Assembly: GCF_027244095.1 (NCBI RefSeq)
Contig: NC_069661.1
Span: 13,464,001 to 13,528,000, forward strand
From: Hemicordylus capensis
Lineage: Eukaryota; Chordata; Lepidosauria; Squamata; Cordylidae
Direction of reading: 5' to 3'
Length of the DNA stretch: 64,000 nucleotides
Shown piece after piece: positions 54,772 to 64,000 of this stretch. Position numbers and translations under genes: made by a program. The notes under the pieces were generated by a model, which saw nothing but the letters and a program-made list of their open reading frames with translations, did no database searches and was not told the DNA's origin. Numbering within the stretch: the stretch's first letter is position 1; the number at the start of each line of letters is the position of its first letter.

Positions 54772-54795
54772 TATTTGTGTGGATTACCATTTCGG

Positions 54796-54975
54796 AACAT
54801 AGGAAGCGGCCTTATACACCAAGTTAGACTGTTGGTCCATCTAGCTGAGTACTGTCTACACCAGGGCTGCCCAGCTCCGGCCCTCATGCAGATGTTGGAC
54901 TACAACTCCCATAATCCCTGACTATTGGCCACTGTAGCTGGGAATGATTGGGACTCTTGTGGAGGAATGCAACTC
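54796..54975. mobile_element. SINE-tail relic followed by a foldback MITE
   Basis: The shared SINE tail (GGAACATAGGAAGCGGCCTT, minus) is followed at 54863 by a palindromic MITE with GGACTACAACTCCCATAATC. Confidence 0.5.
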
Positions 54976-55199
54976 TGAGCAGATCTGGCCTTTACGCTTG
55001 GCATGAGAGGAGACATTTTTGTGCCAGAACTGACTGGAAGCTAAACAGAATAACCTTTGTGCATATAAACTGACTGATCAGCACTTTCTCTGTGAAGGCA
55101 TCAAGGCCTTACATGCGACTGATAAAAGACCAGTCTAACCTTAATGAGCAGAAAGGATGCATGTAACCAAAATAATATTTCTGTCTTCACTGAAGGAAC

Positions 55200-55453
55200 A
55201 GTTTTGGGGGCGGCAGCGTTCCTCCCTGCTGCCCCTGCCCCCATTGTTGCCTGGCAAAAGGGGAAGTTGAGTGCACGCATGTGCCCGTTGCCGTGCGCAT
55301 GCGCCGCACACATCACATGTTACGTGCCCATGCAACATGTGATGTGTGTGGCGTGTACGCCGCAACGGGCGCATGCGTGCACTCAACGTCCCCTTTTGCC
55401 GGGCAACGATGGGACAGGGGCGGCAGGGAGGAACGCTGCCACCCCCAAAACTT
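55200..55453. mobile_element. Hairpin of about 250 bp (foldback MITE core)
   Basis: Left TTTTGGGGGCGGCAGCGTTC pairs with right GAACGCTGCCACCCCCAAAA, and ACACATCACATGTT pairs with AACATGTGATGTGT around a centre near 55326. The sequence after it (to about 55600, GGACCGGTTCGGAGGCC) belongs to the GGGATGTRCAC MITE family, so this may be part of a larger copy. Confidence 0.7.
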
Positions 55454-55699
55454 TGCTAAAAAGTTGAGCGCTGGAGGGGGAAAAGCGGCAGGAGGGGTAA
55501 GTACTACCCCCCCACCCTTAAGGCTACATACCCCCGCCGGCCCGGCCCCAATCTGGACCGGTTCGGAGGCCTCTGACATGGCCCTGGACCAGTCCCTAGC
55601 GCACTGCACACTCCCATCGGTCATGACGTCTGAACCTGCCCAAGTCAGTTTCCATGCTCTCCACTCAACATTTTCCTGAGATTCTCTGCCTAACCTCCA

Positions 55700-57480
55700 G
55701 GCCTTGATTACAGAAGTCGGGAGAATGTTGGGTGGAGAATCTTGGGAACTGGACTTGAGCTGGCTCAGATGTCACTCCCACCGGGAGCTTGGACTTCCTG
55801 CAACCTCAGATTCCTCTTGTACCTTCTTATTAAGTACTTACAGGCTTAATGAACATGCCCTGTATAAGAGCCCTGAAAGGGCAGAGCTGCTGAAACAAAC
55901 AAGGATTGAGCCAGTCATGTGTTTGTCATGGTTAGGACAAACACACACCAACTTTTGGAAGGGCAGTATAAAAGTTTTAATAATAAATAAATAAATAAAT
56001 AATAAACTTCAGACCTTGGGTTCAAATTATGGTTTGACTGCCTATAATAAACCATGGCTTGTTAACCCTGGTGCTGCATAACAGCTGGATCTGCCCAGTG
56101 TGCAGATTTACAGTCCACTGGATGGCATACATAGCCCATTTCCTACAGGGGTCCCTCTGCATCGGCTTCCTTGAGAAATGGGGTATTACGTGCAAGTTGG
56201 ATGATTTTAGAAAAGTAAGAACCATATTTAGTACGCCAGCAACTCTGACCGCAACATATGTCTTCTAACAGCTCTTAATGAACTGGAAAGCTTCAATTTT
56301 AAACAGCTCCCCCGCACTTGTGCATTGTGTATATAAATAAAATAAATAAATTTTATTTTCCCAGAAAGCCCCAACTTGCTTTTGCATCTAACAAAAGTGA
56401 TCCTGCCAAACGAAAAAAAGAAAACACTTCTGAAAAAGGAAAGCCTTGTTAAGGCTGTAACAGTAGCTTTTTTTGTTTTTTGGCAGTTGCTTGTGTTGCA
56501 GCTGCTAGGAGCTTTCTGTTTATTTCAAACGACAGCATTGGACTCTCACTGCCTGATTCTAAACACATTAGCCCCAAGTCAGCACTAGCTATGCTTTGAC
56601 CCTGGATCCATCCCTCGGGTTCAATGGGGACTGGACAATCACCATCTACAGATCTTTCTCTTTCTCCAGACCCTGGACACATTGAGCAATTTGTATGTTG
56701 TTCTGATGTTGCAATAGAGGATATGTCTATGCCCTGCTAGATTAGGATAGGTAGAAGATCTTTCCCATTATGCACTTTTCCATGCCTTGTAAAGAGTCCT
56801 CTGAAAAGTGCCGTTGAGTGTGTGTATGCCCAAATAGTTCTAAAGCCAACAAAATGTGTGCTGCTATGTGACTCTCCCACCCAACTGAATGATGCAACAG
56901 GGTGATGGAAATCTTTACAGTGACTGATTAGTGACAATATTTTGTTACTTATTTGTTAATTTCTTTTCTTAAAACAAATACTTGTATTTTTTAACATAAA
57001 GTAGCATTATTTGCAATAGCTAAAGCTAAGGTTTGATCAGAAATCGTGAATAACAAAGTAGACTGTAGAGATGACAGATTGATAGTTCTGATGTGTGATG
57101 GATCATTGGACTGTGTTCTTGTGGATTTGTTTTGATATCTTGGATATATTGCAAGGCAATTTTCTTGCTGCATGATCAAGAAATATTGATTGATTGAATT
57201 TCTTTGACATAAATGTATTTAGGAGTGAATGAATGAATGGCTTTATTACGATCATAGATCAGACGTAATTAAACACAACAAATTAAACAACATTCCGACT
57301 ATTTAGGAGTATGTTACTGACAGTGAGTTGGATGACTGTTTTTCAGGTAACCTTAGGAGGGAATGTATTGTTTTATTTAATTTTCTCTCTCTTTTTCCCA
57401 TAAACCAGAAAAGGAAGAAGGAAACGGAAGACTTCTTTTTAAAATGCAGCAAAAGTGGGTCTCTGTGTGTGATACAACCA
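55700..57480. other. Intergenic stretch, little recognised
   Basis: AAT-rich microsatellites at 55978-56006 and 56334-56350. No gene or clear repeat otherwise. If NAAA has a further 3' exon, it could lie here or in 54772-55700. Confidence 0.35.
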
Positions 57481-57495
57481 CAGTTTATAAGACGA

Positions 57496-57750
57496 CGACG
57501 AATATTTATATACTGCTTTTCAACAAAAGTTCCCAACCGGATGACATAGATATAAATAAATAAATAAATAAAGTGGCTCCCTGTCCACAAAGGGGGCTTT
57601 ACAGTCTAAAAAAGAAACCTAAGATAGGCACCAGCTACACCCACTGGAGGGATGCTGTGCTGGGGGTGGATAGGGCCAGTTGCTCTCCCCCTGCTAAACA
57701 AAGATAATCATCACTTTTAAAAGATGCATCTTTCCTCAGTTAGCAGGGGT
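57496..57750 (-). repeat. Repeat family B copy
   Basis: CTACACCCACTGGAGGGATG and TAGATAGGGCCAG-type sequence as in the other copies; AAAT repeats at 57553-57571. Confidence 0.5.
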
Positions 57751-58066
57751 TATATACCACTTAACACAAATCTTGGTATTGTGTTAAGAATCTATCATTC
57801 CCCACCCTCCAAGCAAGTTTCTTGCCCTCAACTGAGTGAAGATTCAGGGTGTAGTGGGCAATCCTTGATAAAATCTGTGAGAGATTATGGACCAGAATAC
57901 GATGTTCAGGTTTAAGAACCAGGCTCCATCACCTGATAATTTCCAAAAGGACCATAAACTATGCAGAATAAGCACATACATGCAAAAATTATTCATTCGT
58001 GCAGGTTTCAGAATTCTGCCTTTCCTGGAGCTGAATTCCAGTTTCCATGGCACATAATTAATAAGC

Positions 58067-58275
58067 TGAGAACCAGCACGGTGTAGTGGTAAGAAAGCTG
58101 GACTAAGACCAGGGAGACCCGAGTTCAAATCTCCGTTCAGCCTTGAAATTCGCAGTGACTCCGTCTAGGCCAATCGCTTATCTTTCAGCCCAACTTACCT
58201 CACAGGGTTATGGTGAGGATAAACCTAACCATGTACACTCCTCTTGGCTCCCTGGAGGAAGAGTGGGATATAAAC
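58067..58275 (+). mobile_element. tRNA-derived SINE (GTGGTTAGAGTGCTGGAC type)
   Basis: CACGGTGTAGTGGTAAGAAA box A, CGAGTTCAAATCTCC box B, end GAGTGGGATATAAACAAATA. A MITE half follows at 58285-58370. Confidence 0.75.
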
Positions 58276-59234
58276 AAATAAACAAACTCCCATCATCTCT
58301 AGCCACAGTGGCTAATAGTGAGGCCTGATGAGGAGTTGTAGTCCAACATCTGCCATGGGGCTGAAAGGCCGTGCAGCCCTTTTCGAAAACATCCCCATTT
58401 CTCTGGGCCTCTTGGATTTCTATGGGCCTGTTTGAAAACAGATGGTGGCGACCTTATTGAAGAGCAATCTGGATTGTAGATGGCCTGGGGACAGTGCCTG
58501 TGCCACTGAATTTCGGAGAAGGTAGAATAGAAATGTGATCATAGTTTCCTTGTTGGAGTGCACATAGCCATGGCTGTGGCACAGTTGGGTATTTGCTGGG
58601 CCCCCAGATGGCCGAAGGGAACACCACCACCCCCAACAGCACTGCCATTCTTGCTTTGCACAGAAGGCTGGGGGCAGCATAGGATAATTCTTACATGGGG
58701 TGTAGCTAGGGGAGAGGGGGCCTGTGTTCGCCCCTCTGGTGACCCCTTGGAGTGAAGGAGATAATGAAGAAAATAGGGAGGGGTGGTGGATTCTTTGAAC
58801 CCATCCGCTGAATTATAGCTACACCTGATTCTTACTTTGCATACCATGTTATATGAAGATCGGTGATCAGTCCTTGTCTAGTGCAAGGTTTCTTAACCTT
58901 GGCCACTTGGAGCCATTGTGGCTGATGGGAGTTGTAGTCCAACAACGTCTGGGGGCCCAATGTTGCAAACTGCTGCATTAGAGCCTCGTCAGTGCTGGCA
59001 TCAGATTTATCAAATGCTTTCCCAGGGAGGTCTGCCTGGCCCCGACACTGTATGCCTTCAGCGCCAAGCAGAGCTTTTAACGGGGCCCTTGGAATAACTG
59101 ATGCTGTTTGGACTATTTTCCATCTTGCCGTTCACTTTAGTTCTGCTGAATATTGCTAGTTTAATGAAATCTTCTTCTTTACTACTGCAAACTACAAATA
59201 TGCATATGCTCCTTTACATCACAATTGTTCAATG

Positions 59235-59590
59235 CAATTTTACAATTTGCTCAGTGCAGTTTACATAGATTCCAGTGGTTCCTCTAGATGTTGCTGAACT
59301 ATAACTCCCATCATCCCCAGCTACAATTTATTATGGCTGGGGATGATGGGAGTTGTAGTTCAGAAACATCTGGAGGAACCCTGGCTGGGAACCACTGCAT
59401 AGATAGACAGATGGATAAAGTGGTTCCCTGTCCCAAAGGGTTCATGGTCTAAACAGAAACACAGGGGAGACCCCAGCAACAGCCACTGGAGGGATGCTGT
59501 GTTGGGGCTGGACAGAGCCAGTTGCTCTCCCTGCTAAATATAAGAGGATCACCACTTTAAGAAGGTGCCACATTGCCCAGTTAGCTTTAC
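59235..59590 (-). repeat. Repeat family B interrupted by a hairpin MITE
   Basis: Family B is split by a MITE at 59274-59400 whose arms (TGCTGAACTATAACTCCCAT / ATGGGAGTTGTAGTTCAG) are nearly perfect. A further MITE relic lies at 58890-58978. Confidence 0.6.
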
Positions 59591-60469
59591 TTCTCTCTGC
59601 TGCTTTATATCTTTTGGATCGTTTGCAGCCCTTATTTTTCCTTGTGTTGTCTAAATTCTTGCATTTTGAGCTAGTGTTTTTATCACTGTGTATGTGAACC
59701 ACTTTGAGTTTATTTTTTTAAAGCAAAAGCAAGGCATTATGATTTAAAATAAAATATAAAACATCAGAAACCTTCAAACTGTGGTGTGAATTCACTGTTC
59801 ATAAGGTAGCATTGCAGAAATGTAGGTCTATATTCTTTACTGCTTCATTTCCTGACTGCAACAAAGAAGAAATTGTGTTTTGAGGTCAACAACAAGAGTG
59901 TTGCCATGGTCTCTAATGAGATCAGGATCTCACCCTAAGTGTCACTCCCTAATTACTTACACACTCTCCTTTATCTGAGGTTATGTGAGCTTTGCATTGA
60001 CCCAGTTTATACAAAGTCCTGTCAAACATTTGCAGTTCCTAATTCTGTAATTGGTGCGGAAATGGGAGGTGTCAAGATCTGAGGGCCGTTCCATGTAATG
60101 GATTGGACGTAGGTTCTAGTCAAGCAAAAGGAAGGACTTGTGCAGCATATTTTGGCTTCAATACTGATTGCCACAAGATGTGGTTATGGCTACTAGCTCA
60201 GATGCCTTTTCAGAAAAGAACAGTTCATGGAAGGTGGCTCTGGCAAAAGCGATTAACCATGACAAAAAATGGAACCTCCACATTCAGAGATAGTCTGTCC
60301 TTGACATAATAAGAGGAGGTGGCTGTCTCCGTCACGCACTGCATGTGAACTGGCTGTTGTTTGAAACGGATAGCTCCATCAGTCTGATCCAACTAACCCG
60401 TTCTTGTATTCTGAGATAGAGTTCTCCTCAAATTGTAAAAAGCTACTGAGTGTTCTTGGAGGAGTGCTA

Positions 60470-60645
60470 CATGGTTGAAGAGCTTTTCATGCAGAAGGTT
60501 CCAGGTTTAATCCCTGGCATCTCCAGTTAAAAGGAGCAACCCTGAATAGCTGCTGCCAGTCAGAGCAGACAATACTGGGCTGAATGGGCGAATGGCTTGA
60601 CTCTGTATGAGGCACCTTTGTATGTTCATATTGTAGATTCTCAGG
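60470..60645 (+). mobile_element. tRNA-Ala-like SINE with the shared tail
   Basis: CATGCAGAAGGTTCCAGG, then GTTTAATCCCTGGCATCTCC (box B) and the tail CAATACTGGGCTGAATGGGC. Confidence 0.65.
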
Positions 60646-61024
60646 TTCTAAAACAGTAGCTTCTTAAGCTTTGTTCTCTCTAACTAGTTGGTGTATAGCA
60701 AACCCTCGAGCTGTCCATACATCCCTGCATAAGTGATCTTGTGAAGAAAGGTATTGTTTATGTAAAGCTTTATTCTTCCTGCACCTTCCATAACCATGGT
60801 TTCCGTGAAGTGCTGGTGTGATTAGATAAATCTGAGTGTCTATCTGTGGAACACTAGCTCCCCCCAAATACTTATCTGAGTTTTACTGTACCTAGAGATG
60901 ATCAGCAGGGAACTTATTGAGTTAGTTCACATGTGAAAGCCAAATCTTAGGCTGATTGGCAGGGGTAGTGTTGTTTCTGTGCAAAGAACCCTTACTTTAT
61001 TTTTTAAGTAAGAATAGTAATTAC

Positions 61025-61110
61025 CTTTGGAACTCCCTGCCACCTGATCTTAGGCTTGCTTCTTCCCTGTTCAACTTTAAATGGAAATTGAAGACTTCTT
61101 TTTAATTATT
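61025..61110 (+). mobile_element. LINE RT C-terminal scrap (L2/CR1 clade)
   Basis: The translation WNSLPPDLRLASSLFNFKWK then LKTSF is the conserved last motif of these reverse transcriptases. Flanks 60650-61025 and 61110-61870 show nothing else recognised. Confidence 0.5.
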
Positions 61111-61873
61111 ATCCTGTATTCCTGTGGTTTTTTAAAAATGATTTTTATATGCTGCTGCTTTTATTGTATTTTACTGTGTTATATTGTGTTAACATTTCAT
61201 TGTGGAAAATGGCAACAAAGAACATCTTTTAAAATATATATAAATGTATGGCTCTGTAGATTAAAAAATTATCCTTGCCCTTATATTTTCCTAATAAAAG
61301 GACATGTCTTAACATTTAAAAAGTCTTTTAAATTCCTTAAAATTATGGTTTCTCCAACATGAAAACTTCCCACTCTTTTCTTTTCCCAGAATATGATCAC
61401 AGAAAACTGAAGCAGTAGAGAATATCCATGGTGTGAGCTTATTACCATATTTATCCCAGCCCACTCATTTGCTGCTGTAGACCTTTAGCTAAACGAGGGT
61501 GCTAAATCAATGGGCAGCTTCACATTGCATGCTAAAAACCAAACCAACCGTTCCTGAAGTTTAGTGGTGAGCATGAGTTCAGGGAGGGGGGTATGTTGAT
61601 ATTGGTTATGTCCTGTGAACCTGCCAATATCAGCATATTCTGCCTGACTTTTGGTTCCAGAACCAGCTTCAGATCTTGGTTATAGATGTCAGCTCCAAAA
61701 CTGAAATTCGGGCAGGATATGTGAACACTGATGGGTTTGCACAACTTGACCAATGTTGGCATATCAGCCCCCACCATCAGAAGCTGCCCTTGCTGCTGAA
61801 CTCTGGGAACTGGTGGCTCGGTTTTTAGCATGCCATGTGAAGCTGCACAATATTTTAAATACCTGCCTTGAAC

Positions 61874-62204
61874 TAGGGATGTGCCTGAACCGGCTCGGGC
61901 AGCCATGGGTGGGGGTAGAGATTGGGTCCTTTAAAAATGCGGTAAGCAGGTCCTTTCCTGCTCCACCACTTTTCCAGGCATGGTGCTCGCTTCTCAATCA
62001 TGGCGGCAGCACTGGTGGCCTTTTGAAACACAAACGCCGTGCCCAGAAAAGCAGTGGGGCAGCAGAGGACCAGGTAAGGACCCGCTTACCTCATTTTTAA
62101 AGTACCCAATCCCCACCCCACTGAACCGGATGTTCAGTTGCGGGTGTCCAAGACAGTTTGGCGCTTCCCTAAGGTGGCATTGAACCAGTTCAGGCACATC
62201 CCTA
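61874..62204. mobile_element. Foldback MITE (GGGATGTGCCTGAACCGG ends)
   Basis: Left GGGATGTGCCTGAACCGG and right CCAGTTCAGGCACATCCC are inverted; internal arms include TCCTTTAAAAATGCGGTAAG against CTTACCTCATTTTTAAAGTA. Same superfamily as 39228-40128. Confidence 0.7.
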
Positions 62205-62209
62205 CCTTT

Positions 62210-63600
62210 AACTAGATGGGTCAGCTGCAGTGTGATCCTCTGCATGTTTACCAATAAATAAGCCCCACTGACTTCAAGGAGATTTTCTCCCAAGTAAGTG
62301 TGCATAGTATTGCAGCTTTAGAAATATGAATGAAGAAATCTAAAGCGGTGCTAAAATACTCTCTAGGGGGGGAAATACACAATCCAATCGGAGTGTGCAC
62401 AGACCATTTGGCATGGTTCAGCTGACCCCACTGGCTGGACCAGCCGGGTCAACGAACTGGTTCAAAGTAGCTCATGATCAAACTGCATGAACTGGCCTGG
62501 TTTGCAAGCAAGACTGGTTCGTGATTGAACTGGCTCTGCACATCTCTACAACCCAATTGCTGGTCAACCACTGGTCAAGTGTAGCTAATGACTCCTGCCA
62601 AATAGCTTCGGTTCAGTTTTGCTGTACTCCTGGAACACATGAAGACAAACAGCTCAGCCATTCTCCTGCTTCAGCAACCTTTGACCTTTTTTCACTGGCT
62701 TTAAATGTGGCCTGGTCTTTCCTTACACTTTTTCATAACGCTCTCACAGCATCATCTTCTGTTTCTCCACTAAGAGATCTTGCTCCAATATGTCCCTCTG
62801 GTCAAAAACTATTCGACTTGGCCTAGAAAGCAAGAGAAATTGTTCTAAAATATTTTCAGAAGACTTTTTTCATTGTCGAAGGGGTGCCGAAAGGTGTACT
62901 TGATCAGTTTCTCTGTCTGACTATATTCTTTGCTCGTAATCCTCCCGCTGGTAATCCTAATCTGTTTGCTTTTCTTGTCACATGGGAAGGATCTTTAAGC
63001 TTCTCAGGACAACCTACAGTAAATAAACCAACAGGTTGGCAAAGCATCATATGGCTTCATGTCCAGGGTGCAGAAACTGGAATATGGGAATTTACCCCAA
63101 ACAGCTAAGAAAGCAATGTGTCCAGAGCAAAATGGTCGCATTGTTAGGCTTCTGAGGATAATTTGTTCCAGCCGATGCTTCCCAAGCCATCTTGGATACA
63201 CATGGGATCATGTTGAGAATTAAAGACTGGTCTTATAAACACATGAGAATATTAGGAGAGTCCAAGCTCTGAAGTCCAAGCTTCAAAGCTCGATACAGCC
63301 CTCCTAAAAGCAGAGATCAGGTATAAGGTAAATTCTTTTTTTTTTACATCAAGTTGCCTTTTTGGATAGCCTTAATTAGCACATTCCCCTTAGAGCCTTA
63401 TCCTCCTAACCATTTGTAATACTGTTTTGCTATTACAAAGAAGGGATTTTTAAAATGAGGAAATTAGTAATTAAAGACTGACTCCCACCCTTGCAGGAAC
63501 AGAAACTGCCATAGGACAATTCACAGAGACACTATTCAAAGGGCAATGGTGGCCTTGTCCCATACGTCCTGCCTCTGACCTTAAGATTTTCTTTGGAGGC
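62210..63600. other. Intergenic stretch, nothing recognised
   Basis: No gene, SINE or MITE I can support; a GAACTGGTT-rich patch at 62440-62540 may be a remnant of the MITE family at 61874. PPEF2, the expected next gene, is not visible. Confidence 0.35.
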
Positions 63601-63654
63601 TCTGCTCCAAGTGCCCCTACCAAACGAAGTGAGGTGGGTGGCCAAGGGAGAGAA

Positions 63655-63900
63655 CTTTTTGGGTGGTGGCACCCCATTAAATGGAATCGCCTCCCCAGTG
63701 AGACCTGCTTGGTGCTGTCACTTTGTTCTTTTAGATGCCAGGTGTTCACTCAGGCTTTTAAAAATTGATTTGTTAAAAAACGTTATTTAAGTGTTTTGTA
63801 TTGTGTGTGTGTGTGTTGTGATTTGTTTGTCGTGTTTTGTGTGTTTTTACTGGATTTTTTTTAATGTCCTGTTGTGAGTCACCCAGAGAACAATTTGTTA
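63655..63900 (+). mobile_element. LINE 3' end (CR1/L2 clade)
   Basis: The translation WNRLPSETCLVLSLCSFRCQ then VFTQAFK is the typical RT end, followed by a TG-rich 3' UTR (63806-63816) and CACCCAGAGAAC. A related scrap is at 6855-6975. Confidence 0.55.
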
Positions 63901-63911
63901 TGTATGGGGTA

Positions 63912-64000
63912 AGGTAAAGTGTGCCATCAAGTCAATTTCGACTCTTGGTGCCCACAGAGCCCTGAGGTTTTCTTTGGTAGAATATAGGAGGGGATTACCA
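63912..64000 (-). mobile_element. tRNA-derived SINE with Bov-B-like tail, cut by the window end
   Basis: GTGTGCCATCAAGTCAATTT is the tail; the middle begins at 63960. Same family as 4207-4452. Confidence 0.65.

Noticed and set aside
61874-62204. Short frames near 61.8-62.3 kb as exons
   Set aside because: They fall in the arms of a foldback MITE and mirror each other.
55700-64000. PPEF2, expected next to NAAA by synteny
   Set aside because: No EF-hand, phosphatase or IQ-motif coding exon was recognised in either strand.

Overview
The window looks like a stretch of squamate reptile (probably lizard) nuclear genome. It carries three spliced vertebrate genes, all on the + strand, in a repeat landscape of Bov-B LINE, a SINE family ending in a Bov-B-like tail, CR1/L2-type LINE ends, 5S-rRNA-headed SINEs and many short hAT-like foldback MITEs. 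The gene order CXCL chemokine - SDAD1 - NAAA matches the mammalian 4q21-type neighbourhood (CXCL9/10/11 - SDAD1 - NAAA - PPEF2), so this is a conserved syntenic block. The species cannot be named from sequence alone.

Left part (1-8.1 kb): a four-exon, ELR-negative CXC chemokine of the CXCL9/10/11 type (97 aa). Its promoter contains an ISRE, a kappaB-like site, a CCAAT box and a TATA box in an order and spacing like those recalled for mammalian CXCL10. Middle (10.2-40.5 kb): SDAD1, 22 coding exons and 690 aa, a nucleolar 60S-subunit biogenesis factor driven by a TATA-less YY1/ETS-type promoter. Its introns hold most of the repeats, a processed fragment of MSH6, and a CpG-dense GCC-rich minisatellite of about 14 units. 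Right part (44.9-54.8 kb): NAAA, 10 recognised coding exons and about 384 aa, a lysosomal N-terminal-nucleophile amidase with its catalytic Cys, Arg, Asp and Asn in place. Its 3' end is uncertain because a strong splice donor overlaps the last codons.

The rest (40.5-44.8 kb and 54.8-64 kb) is intergenic and made of repeats: a fossil Ty3/Gypsy-like integrase fragment, long hairpin MITEs, SINEs and LINE tails. No PPEF2 exon was recognised before the window ends. The three genes are unrelated in function (immune chemokine, ribosome assembly, lipid-amide hydrolysis); what they share is conserved neighbourhood. The most notable non-genic signals are a composite SINE with a 5S rRNA-like head, tRNA-like middle and shared tail; three hAT-like MITEs in tandem separated by the same 8-bp target duplication; and a pair of 250-400-bp foldbacks just beyond NAAA.
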